49,443 nucleotides of DNA from Bacteroidota bacterium (GCA_027484125.1 JAIXUI010000010.1:1-49443), one strand, 5' to 3'. Numbered from the stretch's first letter, positions 8,040 through 17,249 are shown. The notes: generated by a model from the sequence alone, not told the origin. A program made the numbers and translations.

Positions 8040-8606
8040 TTATTTAACTCGTTCAACGTAATCGCCTGATTCTGTGTCAATTTTGATTTTTTCATCAACG
8101 TTGACAAACAATGGAACCATCACAGTGGCACCACTTTCTACCGTTGCTGGCTTGAGCGTATTACCGGAAGCGGTATCGCCTTTAATGCCATGTTCGGTAT
8201 AAGTAACTTTCATAACCACCGTTGATTTCAATTTTACTTGTAACGGGCGCTCTTCTTGAGTATGAACCATTACCTCTACTTCAGCACCATCCATCAGAAA
8301 CTGAGGAGCATTGATAATGTGCTTTTCAACTGTAATTTGTTCAAAAGTGTTCATGTCCATAAAGTTGTAACCTAGTTCATCTTTGTAGAGAAACTGATAA
8401 GGTCTGGTTTCAACTCTTACTGGATTAATTTTTGCACCTGAAGGAAAGGTGTTTTCCAAAACTCTTCCAGTGGTAAGACTTTTTAGCCTAGTTCTTACGA
8501 ATGCAGCTCCTTTACCGGGTTTAACGTGCTGGAATTCAATGATGCTAAAAAGATCATGGTTGAAATCAATGCACATTCCGTTTTTAATATCAGCAGTAGT
8601 TGCCAT
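8040..8606 (-). CDS. efp: Elongation factor P
   Basis: 188 residues, the family length. EF-P enters the ribosomal E site and rescues ribosomes stalled on proline runs. The three OB/KOW domains are visible: the N-terminal domain with the tip loop [15 protein letters not shown], whose lysine near residue 34 is the modified residue in other bacteria, a middle domain, and the C-terminal ending [16 protein letters not shown]. It lies between fabH and accB, all minus strand and closely spaced. The neighbourhood is of interest because a candidate proline-ending arrest peptide lies about 2.6 kb downstream. Confidence 0.96.
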   Translation of the reverse strand: MATTADIKNGMCIDFNHDLFSIIEFQHVKPGKGAAFVRTRLKSLTTGRVLENTFPSGAKINPVRVETRPYQFLYKDELGYNFMDMNTFEQITVEKHIINAPQFLMDGAEVEVMVHTQEERPLQVKLKSTVVMKVTYTEHGIKGDTASGNTLKPATVESGATVMVPLFVNVDEKIKIDTESGDYVERVK

Positions 8607-8657
8607 GCTTTTGCAAATTAAGGACTATCGAATTGAGAATTATCAAATGTTGAAAAA

Positions 8658-9650
8658 TCAGTACGCCCATTTGACGTAAACAGCTCCCCAGGTGAATCCA
8701 CCACCGAAGGCACAAAGCACCAAATTATCTCCTTTTTTAAGTTTATCTCTCCACTCAAAAAGGCAAAGTGGAATAGTGCCATTGGTTGTATTTCCATATT
8801 TATGGATATTAACCATGGTCTTTTCTTCTGCAATACCGGTTCTTTCCCGGGTTGCGTCAATAATTCGTTTATTGGCTTGGTGTGGAACCAACCAAGCCAC
8901 ATTGTCAGGCGTTAGTTGATTTCTTTCCATTAGCTCAGCAGCGGTTTCTGCCATATTGGTCACGGCAAACTTGAATACCGTTTTCCCGTCTTGGGTCACG
9001 AAATGCTCACGAGCATCTACTGTTTCATGAGAGGCTGGCTTGAATGAGCCACCCGCTGTTTGATACAGATAATGACGGCCTTCTCCATTAGATCTCATGA
9101 TGGCATCAACTACACCTAAACCCTCATAATTAGGTTCAAGCAATACAGCTCCACCTCCATCACCAAAGATGATACAGGTATTTCGGTCTTGAAAGTTTAG
9201 AATTGAAGACATTTTGTCGGCACCCACAATGAGCACCTTCTTGTACATACCCGCCTCAATAAACTTAGCACCGGTAGTTAATGCAAAGATGAATCCTGAA
9301 CATGCTGCGCTGATGTCATAACCAGCAGCATTCGACATGCCTAGTTTATCAGAAATCACATTGGCTGTAGAAGGGAAAATGTGATCTGGTGTTGCAGTAG
9401 CACAAATCACCAATTCAATTTCTTCTGGTTTGGTGCCGGTTTCCTCGAGCAACCTTCGCACTGCTTCTACAGCAATATCAGAGGTAGCCATTCCGGGCTT
9501 AGTCCAAATGCGGCGCTCTTTGATTCCGGTTCTGGAAGTAATCCACTCGTCTGAAGTTTCTACAAACTTTTCGAGATCGTGATTGGTCATTACCTCATCT
9601 GGTGCCCAGGCATGTATGCCGGTAATTGCCGCCGTAATTTTAGAACTCAT
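8658..9650 (-). CDS. fabH: 3-oxoacyl-ACP synthase III (FabH)
   Basis: 330 residues from ATG 9650. It condenses acetyl-CoA with malonyl-ACP to start fatty-acid synthesis. The catalytic triad is present: Cys about 117 in DISAACSGFIFAL, His in WLVPHQANKRIID, and Asn in HKYGNTTNGTIPL. The frame stays open upstream into the end of plsX, but homologues begin at about this methionine (MSSKITAAITGIHAWAPDE). It starts 8 nt after the plsX stop, the common plsX-fabH pairing. Confidence 0.95.
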   Translation of the reverse strand: MSSKITAAITGIHAWAPDEVMTNHDLEKFVETSDEWITSRTGIKERRIWTKPGMATSDIAVEAVRRLLEETGTKPEEIELVICATATPDHIFPSTANVISDKLGMSNAAGYDISAACSGFIFALTTGAKFIEAGMYKKVLIVGADKMSSILNFQDRNTCIIFGDGGGAVLLEPNYEGLGVVDAIMRSNGEGRHYLYQTAGGSFKPASHETVDAREHFVTQDGKTVFKFAVTNMAETAAELMERNQLTPDNVAWLVPHQANKRIIDATRERTGIAEEKTMVNIHKYGNTTNGTIPLCLFEWRDKLKKGDNLVLCAFGGGFTWGAVYVKWAY

Positions 9651-9658
9651 GAGATGAT

Positions 9659-10597
9659 TTATGAAAAAGCAGTGCGAATGCGCTCCGAAATGTCGGATTG
9701 GCAAAGCGCCATAGCGTGTTTAAGCATGTTTTTGATAGCCTTGGCATTCGAAATACCATGACCGATTAGGACCGGTTTATTCAGTCCTAGAATAGGACTA
9801 CCTCCGTAGTCTTCGTAATTGAACAGATTGAAGAATTCATCTTCTATCCTTCTTCTTTTAATCAGCACATAAAAGGACTCCGCCATTTTCAACAACACAT
9901 TGCCGGTGAATCCATCAGTTACGATGACATCAGCTTTGTCGTTAAAAAGGTCGCGCCCTTCCAAATTGCCTATAAAATTTAGCGTACCCAGCTCTCTCAA
10001 CATTTTGTGAGCAGCCATGGTAAGCAGATTCCCCTTCTCCTCTTCTTCCCCAATATTCATCAATCCCACTTTAGGATCTGGAATATTCATAAGATACTCA
10101 GCATAAAGGCTTCCAAGGATTCCGAACTGCATCAGTACATCCGCGCGGCAATCGGCATTGGCACCAACGTCTAACAACAATCCATAGCCACCATTTTCCT
10201 TGGGGACCATAGAGGCAATACAAGGTCTGATTACTCCGGGAATCGTTTTCACGGTGTACATTCCGCCTACTAGCATAGCACCGGTATTACCAGCTCCAGC
10301 AAATGAGTCGATTTGCCCTTCTTTTAAGGCAAGAAACCCTCTGACTATGGAAGATTGCTTATACTGCGTAATGGCTTTGGTAGGATGCTCGCCCATTGGA
10401 ATGGTTTCCGGGCAATCCACCAATGTTAGGCGGTTCCTGTTTGGATGTCCTTCCGGAAATGCCCCTTCCATAACAGGCAAACTGCCGAAAAGGGTGAAGT
10501 TCACCGATTCCGGCAGTTCGTTGAGGGCGAGGGTAATTCCGGCCAGGGTTTCCGATGGGGCAAAATCTCCCCCCATGATATCTAGGCCGATGTTCAC
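9659..10597 (-). CDS. plsX: Phosphate acyltransferase PlsX
   Basis: 312 residues. PlsX converts acyl-ACP and phosphate to acyl-phosphate, the donor for PlsY in phospholipid synthesis. The start MNIGLDIMGGDFAPSETL is typical, although the family usually has DAMGGD. Further conserved parts are GAGNTGAMLVGGMYTVKTI, LLDVGANADCRADVLMQFG and VTDGFTGNVLLKM. It lies between rpmF and fabH, the conserved rpmF-plsX-fabH arrangement of many bacteria. Confidence 0.95.
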   Translation of the reverse strand: MNIGLDIMGGDFAPSETLAGITLALNELPESVNFTLFGSLPVMEGAFPEGHPNRNRLTLVDCPETIPMGEHPTKAITQYKQSSIVRGFLALKEGQIDSFAGAGNTGAMLVGGMYTVKTIPGVIRPCIASMVPKENGGYGLLLDVGANADCRADVLMQFGILGSLYAEYLMNIPDPKVGLMNIGEEEEKGNLLTMAAHKMLRELGTLNFIGNLEGRDLFNDKADVIVTDGFTGNVLLKMAESFYVLIKRRRIEDEFFNLFNYEDYGGSPILGLNKPVLIGHGISNAKAIKNMLKHAMALCQSDISERIRTAFS

Positions 10598-10613
10598 TAC
10601 TTCCCTTTGTTTA

Positions 10614-10805
10614 TCAGGCAGTTACTGCCTTGTCGATAACGACTTTTCCTTTGTAGTACATTTTACCTTCGAACCAATGAGCTCTGTGGTAAAGATGTGG
10701 CTGTCCGGTAGTAGGACAAATGGCTACTGTTGGAGCAGTAGTGGTGTAATGTGTTCTGCGCTTACGCTTACGTGCCTTGGAATGGCGGTGTTTAGGATTC
10801 GGCAT
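10614..10805 (-). CDS. rpmF: 50S ribosomal protein L32
   Basis: 63 residues with the basic N-terminus [20 protein letters not shown] and the Bacteroidota-type continuation [20 protein letters not shown]. Only one cysteine remains, so this is the form without the four-cysteine zinc ribbon. It is flanked by the DUF177 gene and plsX in the usual order. Confidence 0.96.
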   Translation of the reverse strand: MPNPKHRHSKARKRKRRTHYTTTAPTVAICPTTGQPHLYHRAHWFEGKMYYKGKVVIDKAVTA

Positions 10806-10818
10806 GGTACAAGTCGAA

Positions 10819-11349
10819 TTAAGATTTTAGTTTTTTTAATGCTTCCCAACGGGGATCTATGAATTCAGGTTCCTCTTCTTCTTGTTCGGGAGTAGATTCT
10901 TCTTCTACAAAGTGTTCAAACTGTTGACCACAATCAGGGATAGAATTTTCTCCACAAACCACTCGAAGTGGCACTTGAAGGCTGGCTAATTCGTAAATGA
11001 ATTGAGCCATATTAAAAGAGATGGAAGATTCTGGCAGATAAATAATCTCATCCGTGCTGTTATCAGGTTCACCGAACTTAATCAGCAACGTTTCCGTAAC
11101 GTGGATGGGCATTTGTAGCTGTTCCAAACATCGGTCACAAGACATGCTGATATCACCCTTTAGGGTTAAATCTACCGTCATTTCCGTTTCCGATTTATCT
11201 AGTTTAGCTTCTGCTTGGAGTTTTCCTTCTCCTATCAGGGCGTTTTCAAAAAGAGCAAAGAACGATGAACCGATTTCATAACTGAATTCGTGAACGCCTG
11301 CTTTGAGGCCGACAAAGCGAATGTCGTAATCTTTAAGCGGGTCTTTCAT
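10819..11349 (-). CDS. DUF177 (YceD-like) protein
   Basis: 176 residues of the DUF177/YceD family, nearly always found just before rpmF. The segment [13 protein letters not shown] and a later [13 protein letters not shown] provide two cysteine pairs. The C-terminus is very acidic ([20 protein letters not shown]). YceD homologues have been linked to 23S rRNA metabolism; its role here is inferred from family and position. It is the first gene of the rpmF-plsX-fabH-efp-accB unit. GGAG precedes its ATG, and a TAnnTTTG promoter box lies at 11375-11382. Confidence 0.88.
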   Translation of the reverse strand: MKDPLKDYDIRFVGLKAGVHEFSYEIGSSFFALFENALIGEGKLQAEAKLDKSETEMTVDLTLKGDISMSCDRCLEQLQMPIHVTETLLIKFGEPDNSTDEIIYLPESSISFNMAQFIYELASLQVPLRVVCGENSIPDCGQQFEHFVEEESTPEQEEEEPEFIDPRWEALKKLKS

Positions 11350-11374
11350 CTCCTTCAGCCCTTAATCAAGTGCG

Positions 11375-11382
11375 CAAAAGTA
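11375..11382 (-). promoter_or_regulatory. Promoter -7 box of the DUF177-rpmF-plsX-fabH-efp-accB operon
   Basis: The minus strand reads TACTTTTG, a perfect TAnnTTTG. The -33 region about 19 nt upstream is T-rich (TTTTTCA) rather than an exact TTG. The resulting leader is about 20 nt and contains GGAG before the start codon. Confidence 0.55.
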
Positions 11383-11424
11383 GTGAAACTAAAGGATTGT
11401 GAAAAACTGAAATGAATTAATTTA

Positions 11425-12504
11425 CTATTCTTCATTTTTCGACTTGTAATCCCTTGATTTCTTCATCTGCGGTTGAAGTGCATTCGCACTTAGTTGTGTA
11501 AATAGGCTTCGCCTTCTATAGATATCAACTGCTTTATAAAGCGCGTTTAGAAAGGAATCTGGCCTTGCTTTGCCGTGACCAGCTATGTCGTAGCCTGTTC
11601 CGTGATCCGGTGACGTTCTAACATAAGGCAAGCCTGCTGTAAAATTAACGCCTTCGTCCATGACCAAGGCTTTGAATGGAATCAACCCTTGGTCATGGTA
11701 CATGGCCACAACTGCATCAAAACGAACGTAGCTGCCACTTCCAAAAAAACCGTCTGCGGGAAAAGGTCCATAGGCCAGAATCCCAGACTCTTGAGCTTGC
11801 TGAATAGCAGGCATGATCACTTCTTGCTCTTCTTTCCCTAGTAAACCTTGATCTCCAGCATGTGGGTTTAACCCTAACACTGCAATCTTTGGTTTTGGAG
11901 TAGCAAAGTCTTGAATCAAAGTTTGGTTTAACGCCTCGATTACTTGAGCAATTTTTGATGTTTCTAAGGCTCCAGCGACCTGATGAACTGGTAAATGACC
12001 AGTTACTAAGGCCACTTTGAGGGTATCGCTTACCATCAACATAAGGGCATTGGCGTCAAATGCTTGGGCTAAATATTCTGTATGACCAGGATAGGGAAAC
12101 TGCTCACTTTGTATGCTATGCTTATCAATAGGAGCCGTTACCAAGACATCTATTTTCCCTGCTTTTAAATCACTAACAGCAGCTTCAAGACTTTTGAAAG
12201 CATAAATTCCTCCTTGTTCGGAAGCTTTTCCTGGTGTAATCGTAACTTCTTCCTCCCAAACTTGAACCAAATTAGGCCTCTTAGGATGGGCTTCGGCAGC
12301 ATCTTTAATCAAATGAAATTGAAAATCATGCAAACCGCTATGTTTCCTATAAAAGGAGGAAAGCTTGGAGCTTCCGTACACCACCGGACACAATTGGTTA
12401 AATATTCTGGAATCCTGAAGTGACTTGAGAATGATTTCCATTCCAATGCCATTCAGATCTCCTACAGAAATACCTACTCTAACCTTTTGAATACCGGCGC
12501 TCAT
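11425..12504 (-). CDS. pdxA: 4-hydroxythreonine-4-phosphate dehydrogenase
   Basis: 359 residues. PdxA oxidises 4-phosphohydroxy-L-threonine in the DXP-dependent pyridoxal phosphate pathway. The N-terminus VRVGISVGDLNGIGMEII is the conserved start. Metal ligands are seen as histidines in PGHTEYLAQAF, VAMYHDQGLIPFK and RTSPDHGTGYDIAG. The ATG overlaps the stop of the upstream aminopeptidase gene by 4 bp (ATGA), so translation is probably coupled. Confidence 0.95.
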   Translation of the reverse strand: MSAGIQKVRVGISVGDLNGIGMEIILKSLQDSRIFNQLCPVVYGSSKLSSFYRKHSGLHDFQFHLIKDAAEAHPKRPNLVQVWEEEVTITPGKASEQGGIYAFKSLEAAVSDLKAGKIDVLVTAPIDKHSIQSEQFPYPGHTEYLAQAFDANALMLMVSDTLKVALVTGHLPVHQVAGALETSKIAQVIEALNQTLIQDFATPKPKIAVLGLNPHAGDQGLLGKEEQEVIMPAIQQAQESGILAYGPFPADGFFGSGSYVRFDAVVAMYHDQGLIPFKALVMDEGVNFTAGLPYVRTSPDHGTGYDIAGHGKARPDSFLNALYKAVDIYRRRSLFTQLSANALQPQMKKSRDYKSKNEE

Positions 12505-13943
12505 CCAGCTATGTTTTTGAAGAATTGATAAAGCAGCCTCACTCCCACTCCGGTGCCTCCTTTGCCACGATAGCCACCATCTGATTCAAGAAAGGCTGGA
12601 CCGGCAATATCCAAATGAATCCAAGGATATTCTGTGAATCTCTCTAAAAACTTCCCGGCAGTTATAGCGCCTGCATACCTGCCACCAATGTTTTTCATAT
12701 CCGCAATATCTGATTTGATGAGGTCTGCGTAATCATCCCAAAATGGCAATTCAGCGAGACGTTCGTGAACGATATCTCCTGCTCGCTTAAGGTTAAGCAT
12801 ATTGGTTTCATCGGCGGTACCCATGCACACAGTGGCATTGGTTCCAATGGCCATTACTGCGGCGCCGGTGAGAGTAGCCAAATCAATTACCAACTCGGGT
12901 TCATAGCGTTTGGCATAATGGAGCGCATCTCCTAATATGAGGCGACCTTCTGCGTCAGTATTTAATACCTCTACAGTAAGTCCAGAGCCCATGGTTATGA
13001 CATCTCCAGGGGTATATGCATCGAGACCGGGTCGGTTATCGGTACTGGGAACTAAACCGATTACATGCACAGGCACCTCGTTCTTGGCCAAGGCATAGAG
13101 GGTTCCAACCACAGCGGCTCCGCCTGCCATGTCGCATTTCATGGAATCCATGCTACCGGGTGTAGGTTTTAAACTCAACCCGCCGGTATCATAAACCAAA
13201 CCTTTTCCAACCAGCACATAAGGCTTTTCATTAATCGGATTTTCAGGCTTCCATTCCAAAATATTGAAGGTAGGTGGCTGAACACTTCCTTTATTGACTG
13301 CTAACAATCCACCCATTTTGAGTGCTTCAATTTTCGCTTTATTGAGCGTTTCTACAGAAAACCCAGCTTCTTTTCCCAGTCGCTTCATTTCATCCGCAAA
13401 CTGAGTTGCATTAAGGAAGGATTGAGGTTCATTCACTAAATCTCTTGCATAGCCTACCGCTTTTATCACTTGCTTAAGATCCTGAACTTCCTGTTCACTC
13501 ACTGCATTATGGGCTTCTACCCACACCTTTTCAACAGAATTACGCAATTTTTCGGCATCCGATTTATACTTCAGAAACTGATAGGCGCTAAGCATAAATC
13601 CCTCTATCACCGCAAGAAACAAACCAGGCTGGGCATTGGAGCAAATAAATCCAACCTCCTGCGCTTTTGCTTGGTTGAGTTTTCTCGATAATTGATGGCC
13701 TACATTTCGAGCTGCTTCAAGGCTTGCTCCTGGAGTTTTTTTCTCCATTGGCCTTACCACATGCAGGTGGTAAGCAAAGCGATTGACGCTGATTACATTT
13801 TCATCCTTTTCAAATTTACCGGATATCCAGTCAAGCTCTTCTGGGGTAAACCAACCGGCTGGCAAACTTGTGGCTGCGTCGGTTACAAAAATCCGGTCAG
13901 CCTTTTCAGGTATCGTATTGTGGTATTTGAGTTTTGGGTACAT
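12501..13943 (-). CDS. pepA: Leucyl aminopeptidase, M17 family
   Basis: 480 residues. This two-metal aminopeptidase is visible from VLVGKGLVYDTGGLSLKPT (catalytic lysine and metal ligands), DMAGGAAVVGTLYAL, and the family signature NTDAEGRLILGDAL. There is no signal peptide, so it is cytoplasmic. It heads an operon with pdxA. The start is ATG 13943; just upstream lies TAACTTCG, one base off the TAnnTTTG box. It is divergent from rsmA, with only 50 bp between the two starts. The family is certain; the pepA symbol rests on family membership. Confidence 0.92.
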   Translation of the reverse strand: MYPKLKYHNTIPEKADRIFVTDAATSLPAGWFTPEELDWISGKFEKDENVISVNRFAYHLHVVRPMEKKTPGASLEAARNVGHQLSRKLNQAKAQEVGFICSNAQPGLFLAVIEGFMLSAYQFLKYKSDAEKLRNSVEKVWVEAHNAVSEQEVQDLKQVIKAVGYARDLVNEPQSFLNATQFADEMKRLGKEAGFSVETLNKAKIEALKMGGLLAVNKGSVQPPTFNILEWKPENPINEKPYVLVGKGLVYDTGGLSLKPTPGSMDSMKCDMAGGAAVVGTLYALAKNEVPVHVIGLVPSTDNRPGLDAYTPGDVITMGSGLTVEVLNTDAEGRLILGDALHYAKRYEPELVIDLATLTGAAVMAIGTNATVCMGTADETNMLNLKRAGDIVHERLAELPFWDDYADLIKSDIADMKNIGGRYAGAITAGKFLERFTEYPWIHLDIAGPAFLESDGGYRGKGGTGVGVRLLYQFFKNIAG

Positions 13944-13993
13944 ATCAGCGCGAAGTTACCAACCTCCTGTCAGGAAAGTAGTATTCTTGTGGT

Positions 13994-14764
13994 GTGAAAG
14001 GACCAGTAAAACCGAAAAAAGCCCTTGGGCAACACTTTTTAATTGACCGAAGCATCGCAGAAAAAATTGCCGATGCTTTAACCGGCTTCGGTAATTATCA
14101 ACAAATACTTGAGATAGGTCCTGGAACCGGAAAACTTACTGAGCATTTATTGGTCAAACCATGGCAACTTTTTCTCAGTGAAATCGATGAAGAATCGATT
14201 CATTTCCTGCTCGCTGACGAAAAATTCAAGCATCTCCCCCATGTAGGCGACTTTCTAAAAATGGATCTGAATGCGTTTTCAAAGGGCCAACAGTTCGGTT
14301 TAATAGGCAATTATCCCTATAACATCAGCACTGAAATCGTATTCAGAATGTTGGAATTCCGGCACCTAATTCCAGAAATGGCGGGTATGTTTCAGAAAGA
14401 AGTTGCCAAGCGTTTGTGCGAAGGTCCTGGATCTAAGGAATATGGCATTACCGGAGTTATTACTCAAGCCTTTTACGAAGCAGAGTATTTGTTTACCGTC
14501 AATGAAGGGGCGTTCAATCCTCCTCCTAAAGTGAAAAGTGGGGTGATTCGGTTAAAACGAAGAGAGGTTCCTTTAACTCAAGATTATTCCGGTTTTGCTA
14601 GAGTGGTGAAAACGGCGTTCAATCAACGTAGAAAAATGTTAAGTAATGCCTTGAAACCTATGTTAAATGGTAAAAGTGGTGCTGAAATGCCTTACCACGA
14701 CAAACGAGCAGAACAGCTTAGCATCGAACAATTTGAGGAATTGAGAACTTGGTTGTGGGCGTAA
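13994..14764 (+). CDS. rsmA: 16S rRNA (adenine-N6,N6) dimethyltransferase
   Basis: 256 residues. It dimethylates two adjacent adenines near the 3-prime end of 16S rRNA. The SAM site ILEIGPGTGKLTEHL and the catalytic motif GNYPYNISTEIVF (NxPY type) are intact. KKALGQHFLID is the classic N-terminal phrase and FNQRRKMLSNALK the C-terminal one. The start codon is GTG. It converges with the PorV-like gene, the two stop codons being 4 bp apart with no terminator hairpin between them. Confidence 0.95.
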   Translation: MKGPVKPKKALGQHFLIDRSIAEKIADALTGFGNYQQILEIGPGTGKLTEHLLVKPWQLFLSEIDEESIHFLLADEKFKHLPHVGDFLKMDLNAFSKGQQFGLIGNYPYNISTEIVFRMLEFRHLIPEMAGMFQKEVAKRLCEGPGSKEYGITGVITQAFYEAEYLFTVNEGAFNPPPKVKSGVIRLKRREVPLTQDYSGFARVVKTAFNQRRKMLSNALKPMLNGKSGAEMPYHDKRAEQLSIEQFEELRTWLWA

Positions 14765-14768
14765 CCCC

Positions 14769-15812
14769 TTACATCCTCCATCCAAGGGAGAGGACATTGG
14801 AGAACATACCAGCCGTTCTATCTCCAATTTGAGTCATGGCATAATCAACCTGAAAAGCACCAAGTCGAATTCCTGCTCCTAGGGAAGGAGTTATTTCAAC
14901 TTGATTGGCGATTGGATCTCTACCAATTCGAGAGATTCCTGCCCGAGCAAAAAAACGCTTTTCGTAGCCTATTTCAAGACCCAAGGAAGGAACTAAACTT
15001 CCTGCATTGGTAGTAAGCAATTCGTTTCTTCGTCCATCAGTGAAAATGGCTAAAGCCATTTCAGCTTGTAACGACCAAGTATTGTTTAAGTTGAAAAGTC
15101 GGCTAATGCCTCCATGTATCGAAGGAAGCGCAATTTCCATGCTTCCTTGCGGAAACAAGTTACCGGCTTGCTCTAAGCCGGATTGAAGCGCATTTCTGCT
15201 AAAGGTCCACAAAGTGAAAGTGCTGGTGGCGTTCCTAATTGCCAATCCAACGCGGTATTTACCAAGATTTCGAACCGCACCTAAATCAAAGCCTAAACCA
15301 AAGGCTTGAGCAAAAGGACCTATTTGCCGGTATATCAATTTAGTGGCTAATCCTACCGACCACTTTTTAATGCGTTTAGAATAACCCAGAAACAGGGCAT
15401 AATCAGCTGCAGAAAACGTACTGATGTTGTTATAGTTAATATTCCCGTTTGGGTCATAAAGATTTAAGGTATTGGGAATATCATCGATTCCTAACCTAAT
15501 TAAGGCTATCGAAAAAGTCTCTTGGGGTCTTTGCAAGCTAAAAGCAAGTGCGTCATAAACGGCTGCTCCGGCAAAATACTCGGCGTGCAGTGCGTTTGCG
15601 CGATACATGGAGGAAGAATCAGCGGCGAGGCCAGGATTATAGAATATGCTAAATGCTTGATTCCCCTGACTAATTCCGGCTTGTCCCATGGCCATAGCTC
15701 TGGCATCTGCTCCAATAGCCAGAAAGTCGTTGCTGTATTTAGCGGTTTGTGCTACTCCTTCTTTGGCCAACAAAAGCATGACCGGCAGCAGCAATCTTGA
15801 AATGATTTTCAT
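14769..15812 (-). CDS. PorV/PorQ-family outer-membrane beta-barrel protein
   Basis: 347 residues from ATG 15812, which directly precedes a signal peptide (MKIISRLLLPVMLLLAKEGVAQ). The mature start NDFLAIGADARAMAMGQAGI, followed by AFSIFYNPGLAA, is the hallmark of the PorV/PorQ family. The remainder alternates short strands ending in aromatic residues, as in a 14-strand barrel. PorV is the T9SS shuttle that carries cargo from the translocon to the sortase; PorQ is a related T9SS component. I cannot tell which paralogue this is. Three T9SS cargo proteins elsewhere in the window are potential clients. A perfect TAnnTTTG box lies 9 nt before the ATG. Confidence 0.8.
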   Translation of the reverse strand: MKIISRLLLPVMLLLAKEGVAQTAKYSNDFLAIGADARAMAMGQAGISQGNQAFSIFYNPGLAADSSSMYRANALHAEYFAGAAVYDALAFSLQRPQETFSIALIRLGIDDIPNTLNLYDPNGNINYNNISTFSAADYALFLGYSKRIKKWSVGLATKLIYRQIGPFAQAFGLGFDLGAVRNLGKYRVGLAIRNATSTFTLWTFSRNALQSGLEQAGNLFPQGSMEIALPSIHGGISRLFNLNNTWSLQAEMALAIFTDGRRNELLTTNAGSLVPSLGLEIGYEKRFFARAGISRIGRDPIANQVEITPSLGAGIRLGAFQVDYAMTQIGDRTAGMFSNVLSLGWRM

Positions 15813-15821
15813 GAATGAATA

Positions 15822-15829
15822 CAAACGTA
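15822..15829 (-). promoter_or_regulatory. Promoter -7 box of the PorV-like gene
   Basis: The minus strand reads TACGTTTG, a perfect TAnnTTTG, nine bases before ATG 15812. No exact TTG is seen 19 nt upstream. The leader would be only about 5 nt. Confidence 0.6.
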
Positions 15830-15832
15830 AGC

Positions 15833-15848
15833 GGCAATTATTATTGCC
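15833..15848. promoter_or_regulatory. Palindrome between tyrS and the PorV-like gene, possible operator
   Basis: GGCAAT-TATT-ATTGCC is a perfect 6-bp inverted repeat with a 4-bp spacer. It sits in the spacer of the PorV-like promoter, immediately upstream of its -7 box, where a bound regulator would block RNA polymerase. It is also 45 bp before the tyrS start. The operator role is inference. Confidence 0.4.
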
Positions 15849-15892
15849 TCTACACTTAAGCTATTATTTTCGCGAACTAATTAACAATTGCT

Positions 15893-17167
15893 ATGGATTT
15901 TGTTGAAGAATTGCGCTGGAGAGGCATGTTACATGACTTCATGCCGGGAACAGAAGATTACCTCAATCAGGGAATGGCAATTGGATATATCGGATTCGAC
16001 CCCACTTCTGACTCGCTTGGTGTTGGGAACCTCGTTCAAATCATGACATTGCTTCATTTTCAAAAATGCGGACATAAACCTGTGGTATTGGTAGGAGGCG
16101 CTACAGGCATGGTGGGCGATCCTAGTTTTAAAAACGCAGAACGAAACTTGTTAGATGAAAATACGCTTGCTCACAACCTAGCTTGCGTAAAAGCGCAGCT
16201 GGAAAAGTTTCTTGACTTTTCGGATGCCCCCAATGGCGCCATCATGGTCAATAATCACGATTGGTTCAAAAGTTTTGACTTCCTTGGTTTTATTAGGGAT
16301 GTAGGTAAACATATCACTGTAAACTATATGATGTCTAAAGATTCAGTCAAGAGTAGATTAGACAGCGGATTATCGTTTACAGAATTTTCTTACCAACTCA
16401 TTCAAGGATACGATTTTGTTCACCTTTGGAAGAACTTCAACTGTAAGTTACAAATGGGTGGTTCAGATCAATGGGGGAATATCACTACTGGCACTGAACT
16501 TATTAGGCGACTGGAAGGTGGACAGGCTTTCGCACTGACTACTCCTTTGATCACTAAAGCCGATGGTTCGAAATTTGGTAAAACCGAAAGTGGGAATGTT
16601 TGGTTAGATCCTGCCAAAACCAGTCCCTATCAGTTTTATCAATTCTGGTTGAATGCGGCTGACGCAGATGCTGGCAAATACTTTAAAATATTCAGCACCA
16701 GAAGTAAAGAAGAAATTACTTCAATCATTGAGCAACATGAATCAGCTCCTCATGAGCGTTTGCTACAAAAAACGCTTGCTGAGGATATCACAAACAGAGT
16801 TCATGGTGTAGCTGCATTAGAAATGGCCAAGAAAATGACTCAGATTCTTTTCGGGATGAAGTACGAAGAGCTTCAACTCCAAAGTGCTGAAACCCTGCAA
16901 GCAGTTGCTGATGAATTAGACTGTCCAACCGTTCCCGCATCCGCTATCCAAGACCTCAAGCTGCTGGATTTGGTTGTGGACTATGCCGGATTGTTGGAAT
17001 CGAAATCGGAAGCTAGAAAAATGATTAAAAACAACGGACTGTCGATTGGGGGAAGAAAAATTGTTTCTGACCAAGAAATTTTAAATCCAAAATCAGATTT
17101 GCTTTTGGATGGACAGTTTGTTTTTGTTGCTAAAGGAAAAACAAGGAAAATTCTGAAAATAGGTTAA
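15893..17167 (+). CDS. tyrS: Tyrosyl-tRNA synthetase with an altered HIGH motif
   Basis: 424 residues. It activates tyrosine and charges tRNA-Tyr. The Rossmann domain aligns throughout with bacterial TyrRS (GYIGFDPTSDSL, then LVGGATGMVGDPS). The class I signature, however, reads GVGN at residues 43-46 instead of HIGH, so the first histidine (His45 of the Geobacillus enzyme) is glycine. The second signature KFGKTESGNVW is normal, as are the tyrosine-binding region SYQLIQGYDF and the QMGGSDQWGNI loop. A C-terminal S4-like RNA-binding domain (about 350-424) is present. The gene is divergent from the PorV-like gene and followed by its own terminator. Confidence 0.95.
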   Translation: MDFVEELRWRGMLHDFMPGTEDYLNQGMAIGYIGFDPTSDSLGVGNLVQIMTLLHFQKCGHKPVVLVGGATGMVGDPSFKNAERNLLDENTLAHNLACVKAQLEKFLDFSDAPNGAIMVNNHDWFKSFDFLGFIRDVGKHITVNYMMSKDSVKSRLDSGLSFTEFSYQLIQGYDFVHLWKNFNCKLQMGGSDQWGNITTGTELIRRLEGGQAFALTTPLITKADGSKFGKTESGNVWLDPAKTSPYQFYQFWLNAADADAGKYFKIFSTRSKEEITSIIEQHESAPHERLLQKTLAEDITNRVHGVAALEMAKKMTQILFGMKYEELQLQSAETLQAVADELDCPTVPASAIQDLKLLDLVVDYAGLLESKSEARKMIKNNGLSIGGRKIVSDQEILNPKSDLLLDGQFVFVAKGKTRKILKIG

Positions 17168-17188
17168 TCAAGTTTTCTTTTCCTGAAG

Positions 17189-17238
17189 AAAGGCGCTAAC
17201 AGGTGGTAAATCATAACCATTAGTTAGTGCCTTTTTTA
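17189..17238 (+). terminator. Terminator of tyrS
   Basis: GGCGCTAAC (17192-17200) pairs with GTTAGTGCC (17223-17231), with one G-U pair in the RNA. An inner TGGT/ACCA extends the stem, and a run of six T follows. It ends about 12 bp before the thioesterase start. Confidence 0.75.
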
Positions 17239-17249
17239 TAAAATTGCGT

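Noticed and set aside
14765-14768. Terminator between rsmA and the PorV-like gene
   Set aside because: Only 4 bp separate the convergent stops and no hairpin with a T run is visible around them.
15850-15892. Promoter for tyrS (TATTATTTTCG)
   Set aside because: It does not match TAnnTTTG well enough, and no -33 element is at a suitable distance.
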